A DNA stretch of 64,000 bases, taken from contig NC_133770.1 of the NCBI RefSeq assembly GCF_003597395.2, positions 96,847,211-96,911,210 on the forward strand, read 5' to 3'. Below, one piece after another: positions 1-10,888 of this stretch (position 1 is the stretch's first letter; the number at the start of each line of letters is the position of its first letter). Under the pieces are notes generated by a model, which had not been told where the DNA came from, did not search any database, and saw only the letters and a program-made list of their open reading frames with translations. Source of the DNA: Chelonoidis abingdonii (lineage: Eukaryota; Chordata; Testudines; Testudinidae). The position numbers were made by a program, and so were the translations under genes.

Positions 1-700
1 CTACTCTATTGGCTAGGGTGTGTGTTTGAGAGGCTGTCTGCCCTATAGATAAGGTTGCCAGGCATTCGGTTTTCAACTGGAACACCCAGTTGAAAAGGCA
101 CCCCAGTGGCTCTGGTCAGCAGTGCTGACCGGGCCATTAAAAGTCTGGTCAGCAGCGCAGAAGGGCTAAGGCAGGTCCCTGCATACCCTGGCCCCACATA
201 GCTCCTTGCAGCGGCCAGCATCTCCCTGCAGCTCCTAGGTGTAGGGACAGCCACAGGGGCTCTGTGTGCTACCTCTGCCCTGAGCGCCAGCTCTGCAGCT
301 CCTATTGACCAGAAGCCCCTCTCTGCCTAGGAGCCAGACTTGCCAGCCTCTTCCAAGAGCCATGCTGAGCCAAGGTAGGCAGGGAACCTGCTTTAGCCTT
401 GCTGGACTGGAACCTCCTGAGGTAAGCCCCACCCAGCCGGAGCCTAAACCCTGAACTCTCTCCTGAACCTCTGCCCCAGGCCTGGGCCCCCTCCTGCACC
501 CCAAACACTTCATCCATGGCCCAACCCAGAGCCTGCACCCACAGATGCAACCCTCACTCCCTCCTGCAACCCAATCCCCCACCGCAGCCTGATGAAAGTG
601 AGTGAGAGTGGGGGACAGCGAACCAGGAAGGGAAAGGGGATGGAGTGAGGGGGGGGCGGGGCCTCAGAAGGGGCAGGAAAGTGGTGTTAAGGTTGCCAAC
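1..700. repeat. GC-rich interspersed repeat downstream of V1
   Basis: No gene is supported here. The stretch opens with an AAGGTTGCCAGGC motif near 52, is pyrimidine-rich in the middle (about 400-600) and G-rich at the end (about 600-680), and has a second AAGGTTGCCAAC at about 689. The composition resembles the GC-rich block at 24600-25430, so I read it as an old interspersed element rather than coding sequence. The open frames in it have repeat-like composition. It ends about 110 bp from the V1 nonamer. Confidence 0.45.
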
Positions 701-813
701 TTTCTGATCTATAGAGTGGGCTGAGGGTGGTGCTCACTCAGCTCTGCTGTACCAGTAACATGAGAGCGAGCCCAGCCCCCAGGTTGTGGTTTGTGTGGTT
801 TTGTTGTTGTTGG

Positions 814-852
814 GTTTTTTGTGCAGGGCTCCAGGAGGTTTGTGGCACTGTG
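814..852 (-). other. V1 recombination signal (23-RSS)
   Basis: On the minus strand the V exon is followed directly by heptamer CACAGTG (846-852), a 23-bp spacer (823-845) and nonamer ACAAAAAAC (814-822). The heptamer is consensus and the nonamer has one mismatch to ACAAAAACC, so this signal looks competent. Confidence 0.88.
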
Positions 853-1684
853 TATAATCCCATGCGGCACAGTAATAGTGGCCGCTGTCTGCATTTTCCA
901 GCTTGTGCACCAACAGTTTGCAGATGCTACGGTCTTGAAAATAGGCGTCAAGTTTCTTGCTGGAGAAGCCGGCCTCCCAGCTGGGTGGGGTCAGGCTTGG
1001 AGTAGGAAAGGTAGAGCAGCCTCTGTAATCCCCTCCAGTTGGGGCTCGGTACCAATGGATATAGGTAGAGTCCAATCCGCCAGTCACTTTGCAGGTGAAT
1101 TCAGCACTGCTGCCCACATGTGACTTCTTTGTGATGGAGATTGGTAGCTGCTCCAGGTGAATGGCCCACAGCACAGCTGGAAGGCAAAAGGAGGATAAGG
1201 AGCAATGAGGAAATGGCTACTAGAAATAATCCATCTACAAGGAGCAGTAATGTCGCTCTATGCAGAGTCCATCCTGCTCAGACTGAAGGGACACGGGGGT
1301 TGCTTCTCTGCTGTCTTTCACCTTGCATGTTCATTTAGAAGTGTGCATGGTGAGGGAGATGTGTAATTTCAGCCAGAGGTGTGAGTGAGAGGACAATTCT
1401 GATCTCAAGGTTTGTTCTTTCCCAGGCAAAGGTGTCAGTGACTGCACAAGAACTGGGCCCCTGGTCTGTGGATTATCTGCAAAGCTCCATACACACTCAG
1501 GGGTTCTGAGTCTCCAGCCTTACTCCGTTGCTTTCACTAGAGTTGCCCTGGAATAAAACTGTTCTAACTCTGGAGATCCAATCCCACAATTCTGCATAAA
1601 TAACCATAAATAATAAAAAGAACTGAGTTCAACAAACTTACGTGGCAAGAGGCAAGCGAAGTGAAATTCCAGAAACCCCACCAT
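853..1684 (-). CDS. TRGV: TCR gamma V segment V1 (subgroup I), open but frame-shifted in FR2-CDR2
   Basis: Leader exon 1642-1684 (43 nt, begins MVGFLEF) ends at a GTAAGT donor. The V exon is 853-1176 with acceptor CTTCCAG. The joined frame runs LWAIHLEQ, first Cys in FTCKV, Trp in YIHWYRAP, second Cys in YYCAAWD. It would encode the gamma-chain variable domain after V-J joining. Compared with V8 (beta copy), V1 lost one base just after YRAPTGG and gained four bases about 47 nt later. The frame is restored, but the end of FR2 and CDR2 are read in another frame: the conserved PQRLLYLS block becomes unrelated residues. The gene is open on paper and has a good RSS, but the domain may not fold. 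The assignment to TRGV rests on the LEQ-QIS-type start, the WYRAP and CAAWD motifs, the leader layout and the RSS. Confidence 0.85.
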
Positions 1685-3020
1685 GTCTCCTGGAATTGCT
1701 CTGGCTTCTGAGGAGAAATAAAAGCACAAGTCAATGCTGCTCAGTCTTGAGTGACAAATACTCAAATGCTGAAAGAAAAAGGTGGGAGTAGGCTGCCCAG
1801 TCCTGAGCAGAAGAGATGAAGTGCTGCTGTTCTCACTGTGTCAAAGAGTTTACAATTTATTAGAGAGTGTGAGAGGGGACACGTGTCAGCCCAGCGTGTG
1901 AGCCACTAACCAAAACCAAACTCCTCACTGCATTCTCTTCACCCTGCACTAGAGAACTACACAGTTATATGTCTTGATTAGTTGAAGTGTACAAACTTTA
2001 AATCGTTAAGAATTAAAATAATTCTTAGTCAGTAAAACTGGGGAAAGGTGAAACCATGTCCAACTCAAACTTCGCACCAGATCCCTCCATCAAAACAGGT
2101 GCTGTCACTGGAAATAAAACACAAACTCATCCCTTCTTGGGAAGATCACTAGCTGCTCAACTGCTTCCTTTTTTTGTAAGTGTAAGACAAAAGTCATGTT
2201 AACTTCCCCTCATTAAAGATCCCATTGAACCTTTTATAAGAATAGGAGTCTATGCCCAGTGCTGACAGTATTTCTGTGCCTAACTCCAATTAATTTAAAT
2301 TCATGTTAGACACCCATAAACCTGGAAGATGGGGACCCTAGTGTCCTTGTCCGATTCCAATTTGAGTACTTCCATTATTATAAAATGGTGATTTGAGATT
2401 TCTTTTTTACCCTGACAGTTCCTCTTTTAAACCAAATCAGCTGTATGCTGGTAGCTAGTCACTGCAAAATTGCTAAGGGAAAACAGTATGGTTTGATTTC
2501 TGGTGTATGTTTTAATATGCATATCTGTTTTCTAAGGTGGCTTGCTATAATGTGTGGTACTGTGCACTGAGTAATATACTTTTTTGCCTGCAGGTCTCAA
2601 TAGACAATTACTGTACATCAACACTGTATTTGCTTCTATCATTTAACTAATTAGCTCTATGTGTCTGCATAGATGACCCCTGCCTCCATGATGATAAACA
2701 TTGCACCCAATTCAAGCTTGAAGATGGAACAAAGTAACGGCTCAGGTTATCTAAATAGAAATTCAAGCTTCTGGTACCCCCTCGTGGTGATACCCAAGAG
2801 TTTTACTCTTTTATCAGTTTGAATAGGCTAGTACAGAAATTTGAAGAACAGTGGTTTCGATAGCTGTAGCTGACAATTTTCCGTGATGTTACATTGTATC
2901 AATCACTCTTCAGTGATTATTTTTTTAAACACCATAGAAGAAGTGATTTATTTTATTTTTTTTTTTAAGTGCACAGTTGATGCCAGGAAAGTACACAAAG
3001 AATGAAGTTTGTAATTCCAG
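1685..3020. repeat. V1 upstream flank, part of the alpha/beta duplication
   Basis: No gene. The stretch aligns with 45675-48000 in the beta copy, for example the tract around 1850-1960 with about 45840-45960. At about 2787 the beta copy carries a Penelope-like insertion that is absent here, so this is the empty site. Confidence 0.7.
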
Positions 3021-5180
3021 TGTTGTGAAAGTGCTGTACCAGGATAGAGGAGATTTTATTGCGAAATATGCACAGACCACTATAGGCCATATGCTGTTTG
3101 CATTTACAGAGGTGCGAGGCCACTGCTGGCTCTGGCATTGCCTGTATGTAACTGGAGTCAGAATCTGACATAATTCTAACAAGCTGGTGATTCTACTATA
3201 CATCCAAAAGTGATATTCCTGCAGCTGACATTGTTCATGAGGCCAGTTTCTGCCCTTCGTTACACCACACGTTCAAGAAAATTACATTATGTTGACCAGA
3301 ATTTGGCCCACTGTTCCATGGCCCCCAGAGGTCTTCCAGCTGCTAGGGATTGCTGGGCCCAGGGTGCCCCTGCCATGCCTACTTTCTCCCAGGAGCTTCC
3401 TCGTCAGGCAAAGTGGAGAGGAGGAGGTGGTGGCACTGCAGACCTGCCATGTTGGTGCTTTGCTACCCAGGGGTAGTTCTTACACAAGGGGAATCCTCAG
3501 AGCCAGCTATGGCACCAGAATGGTGTGAATTGATGGAGTGGATCCTCTTGTGTGTGGAATTGCTGATCATCAGCTTTTGTAGTCAATGCTCCTGTGAGCT
3601 GTGAAGCCAAGGCAAGGCTATCGCCTTATTCAGGGATCACAGCTCTGCTTTGAAGGAACAGCAGATCTTTCGCATTATTACTATTTTCAGGCAAACTCAA
3701 TGTATTTCAGGGGCCTGGGAAAGCAAAACTGGTGCCACAGCTCTGACTACCTCATCAGCCCTCAGAGCCTCACTCCCCATGACAGAATTATTCATTTCCA
3801 CCTGGGCAATACGGCTCTCTCCAACCTCTGAAGGTTCCACTTTCCATGGCTTCCAAACCCCTCTGTAGTTCTCTGCATCGCTAGTTCTTGGTGTTTGTGG
3901 ATGGACTGAAACTGTGTGTACTTCCATCTGTTAACTCTTTCATTGATACTGTTAGAACTGCCTGGGAACTTCGTTTCATCAGGATTTCTCATGCTGAGAA
4001 TCCAAACATACAGTATTTCCTTTCGGGTGACTTCAGCTTTGTAGAATTTGCATTCATTGGAACTGCATCCCCATTAATCACTAAAACAGTCCATATTTTG
4101 TGTGTGTGTGTGTATGTGTGTTTCTCACTCATTCTTCCCTTTCAGTGATTTAAAATGTTGGCTTCTTGACAAACAGAAGAGAGACTGGCTTATTTTAAAT
4201 ACTGCTGACCAGCTGGTGCACAGATCCATGGTGTGTTTGCATGGGGTCTGGATATGGGTAATTATTCAAGATCTGTACTTTTGGGGAAACAGAGTCCAAA
4301 TACCCAGAAAAGCTTTACTGTGTTCATTTGAACTTGGGTTGAGAATTTGTTACAGCCTACAATTCCTGTCCCTGCTGCTTCGTTTTAAATGAAGTTTGAT
4401 TTTTAAAATTCAGTGTTCCATGTGACTAGAGCAAAACTTTATATTTTGCAAGAATACAGACTAAGAGGTATTCATTTTGTATAATATACTGCTGCTTGCT
4501 TATTTGCATCAAGTCCATTCCAATCACTTTGACTCCCATAAGCAGCTAAACTGGTTACCCATGTGACCAGCAGAGTGCATAGCGGAGCTTGCTCAGAGAA
4601 TGGTGCTGGTTATAATTTTGTTAATGCCTGACTGACAAACATAACTTTTGTATTCAGTTCTTGTAATCACATGGGTCTGTTGTTTTTTTCTATTCCATGC
4701 TGCAATGTTGCTTTATTTATTAAGCAACAATTTATTGTCATCCTTGATTGATTAGATTATTCAGCAAAAGCTTGCCTTGAGCAGTCAGAATTGATACTGG
4801 TGTTTTAAAATGCAAATAATTTGGTTCTTGAGCTTTTGATGAATTTAACCAGTGAAAAGCAAACCCATCTTGAAGTGCATGGTGTAAATAGCTGGGTTGT
4901 GCGCTGTGGCAGTGGGAGGGTCAAGGAATCCTCTTTTTACTCATGACAATAACTAGTTAAGTCAGTCTGGGTCCTAGAATGATTTTATTTTGTATGAAAT
5001 TATTTGTTTCCATTAATTCTGCTTGCTTTTCAATCTCTGTTCTTTCTTCTGGTTACAAGAAGAACAAAAAGTTTATATCTTAGAGCTGTGTGTTGAGCAG
5101 AGTGGTGATCCTGAGGTGAAACTGACAATAACTGTGCTATTCCTTTGGCAATAGCAGATCTGTGAATTCTGTGAGTGTCC
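3020..5180. repeat. Duplicated intergenic block, alpha copy
   Basis: This non-coding block is matched nearly base for base by about 48000-50160. A 250-bp part (3020-3300) also recurs at about 11660-11940, so it belongs to an older duplication unit as well. A TG repeat lies at 4101-4121. The short open frames are not conserved in frame between the copies. Confidence 0.7.
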
Positions 5181-5188
5181 AGTGGAAG

Positions 5189-5311
5189 TAGGGTGATCAG
5201 ACAGCAAGTGTGAAAAATCGGGATGAGGTGGGGGGTAATAGGAACTTATATAAGAAAAAGACCCAAAAATCAGGACTGTCCCTGTAAAAATCAGGATATC
5301 TGGTCACCCTA
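5189..5311. mobile_element. Short TIR element (MITE-like)
   Basis: Terminal inverted repeats TAGGGTGATCAGA and TCTGGTCACCCTA bound a 123-bp element. The flanks AGTGGAAG (5181-5188) and AGTGCAAC (5312-5319) match at six of eight bases, consistent with an old 8-bp target duplication of hAT type. The same family is found at 33577-33705 and 53889-54000. The beta copy (near 50150) lacks it. Confidence 0.65.
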
Positions 5312-5915
5312 AGTGCAACAGTGACTGGACGCTCCAAGGGACTGGGTTGGGGTGTGCCTGTCATTAACCTGTCAAGAGAGGGGGAGTGCTGCGGAGGTGT
5401 GGAAGGCAGTGCTTGTATGGCCAAAGTCTGCGGTTGTATGGGAAATGACCCATGGCAGGCACAGAGAAGACTTTCTCAGACTCAGAGCAGGAGTAGTTAG
5501 GTGCCTCACAACTCTGGGTACCCCTGGGAAGCATCACACCTGCCCCTATTCAAGTCTATGGCCATTTTGCCATGGACTTCCATGCAGCTGGGATTTCACC
5601 CTCTGTGGTCAATAGAGAGCCAGTGCAAAACCCACCCTCTTCATTTCCCCTTTCTTCTGCGGCAACATCTTCTCTATCCCCACCCACTCATTGCTGCAAC
5701 TGTTGTCTCCCAGCTGAAACCACTCACCATGCTCTAATCTAAACGCTAAAACCCCACCTCTTAGCTGTTTCTCTTAAACCTCTAGCTCCCACTCCATGCT
5801 CCTTCCCTCCAACACTGCTGTATGTGCCCATAGAGGTGCTGCATCTTAGGATGTCTGAACGCCCGCACGCTCTTATGCGATGAATGCAAAGCAGTGCCTG
5901 CAGGCTTGCAAAGAG
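5312..5915. other. Alpha-specific non-coding segment of unknown origin
   Basis: About 600 bp adjoining the short TIR element is missing from the beta copy, where sequence matching about 5180 runs directly into sequence matching about 5920 (near 50150-50160). Nothing recognisable was found inside. Confidence 0.4.
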
Positions 5916-6470
5916 AAGCAAATTGTCCTGATTTGGAGGCCATATAAAGAAGTGTAAGATCTGCTGCCCTACGGTTCCTTCTCAGATGCCTGCAGCTCGA
6001 GACAGAGCAATTGCTTGTCATCTGATTCTCAGCCTCTCGCCTTTCTTAATTTTCCTCTTTATTCTTATTTTATTTTTTAGTTTCATACAGTCGTATTTAG
6101 AGGGATGGAGTATGTTCTCCTCATATCCACTAACGTTCGCTGGATTATGGCAAAGACCGCAGGCTTTAAGTCCTACTAGAGGTCTCCTCCCTGTAGTGAT
6201 GGGCATTCAAGCTGTCTTTGCTGCCTTGGAGACACCCACGTCCTATCAAAGTGTAAGGTCTGTATGGGATTTTAAAGGCAGGTCGGGGAAAGGCAGAGGC
6301 TAGACTGATGCTCCTTCTACTGTAGTGTCTGCTAGTCCCAGTGGAGTCTGCTTCCCCCAGCCCCAGACACCAGCCTCAACATCCCAGCCTGCCACAGTGG
6401 CAGCAGCACCTTGAGAGGCTTGGAAACCTCTTTCTCCTTCGAGAGAGCCCAAGAAGAGAGATAGATGGAC
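5916..6470. repeat. Duplicated intergenic block, alpha copy, distal part
   Basis: This aligns with about 50160-50715. Similarity stops abruptly near 6470, where the tyrosine-recombinase element region begins. Confidence 0.6.
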
Positions 6471-6489
6471 CATTAGCTTGGATGCCTCT

Positions 6490-7073
6490 GCCCCACACCC
6501 AGCCGTGTTCTCAGACATCTCCCAATGACCTCTTTTATATCAGCCAAAAATATAGCAGCACCTGAGTCAGACAGGTGCACCCCACCTTCTGAAATAACTC
6601 CAATGCCTCATAGAATATGTCAGGATGTCTGTCCCCTATCTCCAAGGGCAACAAGAATTTGGCCACTTCCCTGTTCACGTACTTCTAGTTTTGTCCACCC
6701 TGGACAACCAGACAATGTTAACGCCTGGAAAAATTGCTAGGATATGCATTAACTAGTTTGAAGCATTAACTCTACTCCTCCTAGTTTGAAGCATGAACTC
6801 CACCCCTTTAAGTGTTCCCAGATCATTTTGTCCCAGGTGTATCACCAATATATCCAGTGGTTGCTGATGCGCCTGCACAGCATACAACAGTGGTATCAGT
6901 TGATTCCATAATATGCCCCTCCGTGCATGCCAGCTGAATAATACTTTGCCACCGAATGCCAGCTGGGAGCCCTTGGGCAACTTTGATGTGTGCCTATGCA
7001 CCCAAAACACAATGCTGTGCCCACAGATCCCTCGTGTGCATAGCCGGCTGTCCCGTATCTGAATGGAGAACAC
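6490..7073 (-). pseudogene. SGNH-type hydrolase, decayed, in a tyrosine-recombinase element
   Basis: The minus-strand reading shows SGNH-family landmarks in order: a GHSI block (about 7010-7020), a middle WNQLIPLL segment, HLGQNDLG (block III, GxND, about 6830-6850) and, in another frame, GVHLSDSGAAIFLADI (block V-like, His in GVHL, about 6545-6590). The frame is broken between block III and block V, so it is not expressed as one protein. It lies just downstream of the recombinase on the same strand, and I infer that both belong to one mobile element. SGNH hydrolases have been described in some tyrosine-recombinase retrotransposons (Ngaro-like, DIRS order). No reverse transcriptase was seen here, so the class stays open. 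Confidence 0.7.
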
Positions 7074-7109
7074 AATCGATTAATGTTGATTTTTCAACCT
7101 GCGGTCTTA

Positions 7110-8008
7110 CATACGTTCAGTATGCATTAGACTGCTAGCGTCCTATTGCCTGAATAGCCTCTGCTTCCATACCTGTCTGCGCTGCTGCCGTAGCCACCCC
7201 TATTCTGAATGAGTGGGAACCAAATTCATAAGCGGGCAGCCCCAACCTCGTTAGCCCCGTCTCGACATGGTAATCAACTGATATGCCGTGAGGGGACTAC
7301 CGTCTCAATGTACAAAAAGGGGGCCTTCTCCCTTACACTGTATTGCCATGTAGGCCCTCAACACCTGAATGGGGCAGACCCAAGGCTCGTCACCCTGCCA
7401 GAGGGCAACGTATGCACTCTGGCCGACTTGATCAGTTTTTGACCTTCGCAAGTGTAATATCACTGCATGCTTGTGCCAGCTTGTGTCACGAAATTCCAAA
7501 GCCTTTTCCGTAGAATCCCTGATGGACCCAGGCACTAGCTGATTCTGCAAGCACCAAAAAATGCTGTCAGGAATGCTGCGCTGAATGGGGTCACCTCCTG
7601 TGTGCTATTACATATGACACCGAGGATGTGAAGGAGGTCCCTGAGCATGGAAACCCTGATGGGACGGCGGGAATCCTCCCTGGGTCCACCGCTATGCAAC
7701 CATCCTGCCAAAAACCTTCAAACTAAGAAACCCCCTGCAGAGATCTGGTAGCCATTTAGCCTACTGACAAATGTAATGGCTGAAAGGCGATTCAAAATTG
7801 TGGAGGATGCCAGTTGATGGGTTGCCAATGACAGCACGTGCCACAGCACCTGTTCCTCTGAAAAGGCCACATTGCTGACTGGCCTTCCGCTCCTGGAATT
7901 GTATGAATTCATTAAAACTTTTCTTATAGGTGTGCCACGTGCGTGGTGCCACTGTCTGGACCACACTGACAACTGTCCTACTCCAAGTTTTCTTACCATG
8001 AACAGCAT
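7110..8008 (-). pseudogene. Tyrosine recombinase of a DIRS/Ngaro- or Crypton-like element, inactivated
   Basis: Reading the minus strand in order: an N-terminal SAM-like part with APRTWHTYKKSFNEF (about 7900-7950) and LNRLSAITF; the first catalytic Arg in FLTAFFGACRIS (about 7545); the beta-hairpin Lys in HLRRSKTDQ (about 7450-7475); the HxxR motif in HSFRIG (about 7195); and a C-terminal helix AIGR-stop-QSNAY with a following TYV (about 7110-7150), where the conserved Trp codon is now TAG. Several frameshifts separate these blocks. Together they give the R-K-H-R order of tyrosine recombinases. The copy is dead. It is absent from the beta copy, where homology breaks at about 50715. Confidence 0.78.
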
Positions 8009-8039
8009 TTGTCTGGGTTTGTGGATGGTGATCCCTGCC

Positions 8040-8399
8040 CTATGCGTCTACCGTTGCTCCTGAAATCACCTGAGCGGGATGTCCTGGATCTGCGTGACCT
8101 CTTCCGCTTTGTACAGCCTGTAGTGCTGTGGAAACAACCTCATACCCAATACATTTAATTAACTGTATCAGCTGCATGCTAACTGGCTCCCCATTAGCTG
8201 AGTGAACAAATACTGCATCTGGTGCCCCCATTTCCCCAAGCCTGATAAGCTGACTTTGATACTTTGGCGCGCTACCCCAGGCTCCCGCAGACACTTGCCC
8301 CTGCTGTATGGACTCTGCCTCTGGCTTGCCCTGGGGCCGACCAACTGCACTGGATCCGCCTTGTGTGTGATTTGATTGCTTTCTGGGTTCCTGTGGCAA
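8040..8399 (-). pseudogene. Region upstream of the recombinase, same strand, possible N-terminal extension
   Basis: This 119-residue open frame directly precedes the recombinase N-terminal part and continues toward it through other frames. It contains a Gln/Gly-rich start and an APDAVFVHSANG segment. I do not recognise a domain. It may be the N-terminal region of the element's protein or just a chance frame. Confidence 0.35.
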
Positions 8400-8439
8400 T
8401 GAAACTAACTGGAGGGAGGGTGACGCAAATTCCTCCTGT

Positions 8440-9100
8440 CCTGTTCTGTTCTGGCTACAGCAGGGAAAAACTGCACCATGATTCCCTAAACATTCATGTA
8501 CACTGCACCTGCTATGGGAGGCCCCCCCCCCCCCCGTCCTTTTCCTTCCTGTACCTATATCTCTTGTAAATAACTCTACCTCCCTTTGTGAATCTGTTCT
8601 CCTCTAGCTACCCCGCTCCACTGGTGTCAGAGGAAAAGGAGAATTAAGCCTTCCCTTTTGTGCACCCCTTCCTTTCCTCTTTTTGTGTCCCTCCTGGAAC
8701 TACTCTGAGACTGCTTACCAGCTTCTGCCCCTTCTGCCTCCTTGACTGAGACAGTCCCCTATGCACTTTCTATCCCCCAATGCAGCCCAACCACTGCTTT
8801 CCCAGAGAGTGGGAGGTTTTTTTCGTTTTATTTGCCCCCTCTGGGCTGCCTCACATGGTGTTTCTCCTGCCCCTTGTCACTGTGTCCCAACTCCACCCGG
8901 TTTCTATGGTCTGAATTGGGGAAGAAGCTGCTCCCCCCTTGCTGTTCTTGTTCACTGTCCAGACTGATTCCATGTGGGGAGTTCTATGGAGCAGGAAATC
9001 TGTGCCCGCTCCCTGCTACCACTGTGTGCAATTCCTGCCGTTTTTATGTCCTGAAATGGGGAAGAGGTCCTGCAGCAAGCCAGGCACCAAAGCCTTCGTG
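8440..9100. other. Pyrimidine-rich stretch with imperfect internal repeat
   Basis: No gene. A C-run occurs at about 8522-8535. A segment of about 55 bp at 8878-8938 (CACTGTGTCCCAACTCC ... TCTGAATTGGGGAAGAAG) recurs imperfectly at 9020-9076 (CACTGTGTGCAATTCC ... CTGAAATGGGGAAGAGG). It could be a non-coding end of the neighbouring recombinase element. Confidence 0.35.
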
Positions 9101-9104
9101 CCCG

Positions 9105-9420
9105 CTACCCAGACTCTTCCGAGTGAATGAAGGGAGAAGCAGGGCCTGCTCCAGGGTTTTTGCCGCCCCAAGCAGCAAAAAAAACAACAACCCGCGATAG
9201 GCAGCAGCTCCACCGCACCACTTTCTTCTTTGGCAGCAATTTGGTGGCAGGTCCTTCCCTCCGAGAGGGACCGAGGGACCCGCCACAGAATTGCTGCTGA
9301 AGAGCCCGATGTGCTGCCCCTTCCCCTTGGCTGCCCCAAGCACCTGCCTGCTGAGCTGATGCCTGGAGCAAGTCCTGGGGAGAGACCAGGCCAGGCTGAC
9401 CTCTTTAAATCCCTCATTCC
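9105..9420. repeat. Interspersed repeat, DNA-transposon-like
   Basis: The sequence CTTTGGCAGCAATTTGGTGG and its surroundings resemble 44620-44740 (TTCGGCAGCAATTCAGTGG), beside V8. Both contain the GGACCT...GAATTGCTGC tract. They are copies of one dispersed family. The 203-residue frame over this area is a repeat frame. Confidence 0.5.
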
Positions 9421-9559
9421 TAGGTGATGAGTCATCCACCAGGCTGACTGCTCTTCCAGCAGTTTTACATCTCCCCTCCTCCCCAAGCCAGAAAGCATTG
9501 CCCTCCATTCCCAGTCAGCCAGACAACCCTCCACCCTCCTTGCCCAAAGTGCAGGGCAG

Positions 9560-10050
9560 TGATTCACATGTATGGCTAGATAGAAATATCTGCTCCAGGA
9601 GGGTGTAACTTTTATATTACATCTCATCTAACAAACTGGTATCACAGACTAAATATGAAATGGTTCTTTAGACCTGAACTTTGTGGTTTTATGAGCAGGC
9701 ATCTCCTGGACTAAAAAGCTCTTCACAGATCAAATGCTAATTAAATAGTTCAAATCTTTGCCCTCTTTCTGCTCTGCTAATGTCAACATGTGTTGTAACA
9801 TTGCTAGTCTAGTTTTGTGTGCCCTGGAATATGTAGCTGTCCTGTGCAACTACGTGGTCTTATTGTTTGTTTGGCAGACACAGGTGGGGTCTTGTTTGCA
9901 AAATTTGTGAGAGCAACAGTTCTGTTGCTTTTTATCTCTCGTTGTAGAAACCAGTAAGGGGTTTCTGCGTCTGGTTCTATCATAAGAAGCAGGATTAGAG
10001 GGTAGCTGTGGTTTCATATATTTGAAAGACTGTAGTTGAGAATACAAAGT
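9560..10050. repeat. Downstream flank of V2, subgroup II duplication unit
   Basis: The tract GATTCACATGTATGGCTAGA at about 9560 and what follows is shared with about 35790-36500 (V6) and 61890-62390 (V11). The three subgroup II genes therefore moved together with their flanks. Confidence 0.7.
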
Positions 10051-10051
10051 A

Positions 10052-10090
10052 AGTTTTTGTACAGAATGTGAATGGTTTTTTAATGCTGTG
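10052..10090 (-). other. V2 recombination signal (23-RSS, CACAGCA heptamer)
   Basis: Heptamer CACAGCA (10084-10090), 23-bp spacer (10061-10083), nonamer ACAAAAACT (10052-10060). The last heptamer bases are CA instead of TG, as in V11, so this is a subgroup II feature. Confidence 0.82.
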
Positions 10091-10565
10091 TGATCCCAAG
10101 CGGCACAGTAATAGGTAGCTGAATCACTTGTTGTTGTTTTCTTTACTGTCAGGGTACAGGTCGACTTGGAGAGCTGCTTATCTGCCTCAAACTTGTCCTT
10201 CCCAGAATCCTGGTCAAAGACCGGTGTTCCTGATGAAAAATAGAGAATCCGTTCCAGAGCTGCATCAGGTCTCTGTCGATACCAGTGTATATAAGCATTA
10301 CTCAGGGTTATGCCAGAAACATGACAGTCAATTCGTGCAGTTCTATCTTCTGCTTTGGTGATGGATAGTTGAGATTGTACCAGTACTTGGGCCTCTCCAT
10401 CTACAGAGAAAAGAGACAAATGCCATTTAATCTGAAATTGAACAAACATGGAGGATCTCCAATTATTGCTTAGTAATGTGCCTGTGTGTAGAATTTTAGG
10501 GTGGAAAAAAGCAACTTACAAGACCAAACTACTGAAGCAACAAGAAAAACTTGCAATAGTAACAT
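10091..10565 (-). CDS. TRGV: TCR gamma V segment V2 (subgroup II), intact
   Basis: Leader exon 10520-10565 (46 nt, begins MLLLQVFLV) has a GTAAGT donor. The V exon is 10091-10400 with acceptor CTCTGTAG. The mature part starts GEAQVLVQSQLSIT. First Cys is in RIDCHVSG, Trp in YIHWYRQRP, second Cys in YYCAAWD, with SKSTCTLTV in FR3. No stop or frameshift was found. It is the only intact subgroup II gene; V6 and V11 are dead. An ETS/AP-1-like element lies 86 bp upstream of the ATG. The gene sits in an alpha-specific region (about 6.5-14.6 kb) with no counterpart in beta. Confidence 0.92.
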
Positions 10566-10650
10566 TCTCATTAAGTTATAATGAACCTGCTGCTGAAAAA
10601 CAAACGAACATGAATGAGATTTCAGAAGAAGGGAGGAGTCACTTGAGCAG

Positions 10651-10663
10651 AGGAAGCGACTGA
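10651..10663. promoter_or_regulatory. ETS/AP-1-like element upstream of V2
   Basis: AGGAAGCGACTGA, 86 bp upstream of the V2 leader ATG. It is the V2 version of a motif found at the same place before all subgroup II and III leaders. Confidence 0.4.
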
Positions 10664-10888
10664 TAGGCAGATCTGAGGGTGAGAAATGTCTAGTGACGAT
10701 GAGTTATTTCATAGCAATATAGATTTGTGTTTTCCCTGTATAAAAGTTCATAAGGCTGGACTTTAAGATAAGAATGTCTCCTAAGCTGCCCTGGTTTCCC
10801 TCATGCTATCCTACAACTCATCTCTGACTGCTCCCTTCTTTGGAACTTTTTCAAAAAGAATATGAGATTTTTATAACAATATTTGAAG

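Noticed and set aside
1..700. Possible J segment downstream of V1
   Set aside because: No FGxG motif with a 12-bp-spacer RSS and a following donor was found on the minus strand.
734..852. Continuation of the V1 frame beyond the second Cys
   Set aside because: It reads through the RSS heptamer, spacer and nonamer, which are not part of the coding V segment; the exon ends at 853.
9016..9627. 203-residue minus-strand open frame
   Set aside because: It crosses an interspersed repeat shared with 44610-44740, has no domain, and its composition is that of the repeat.
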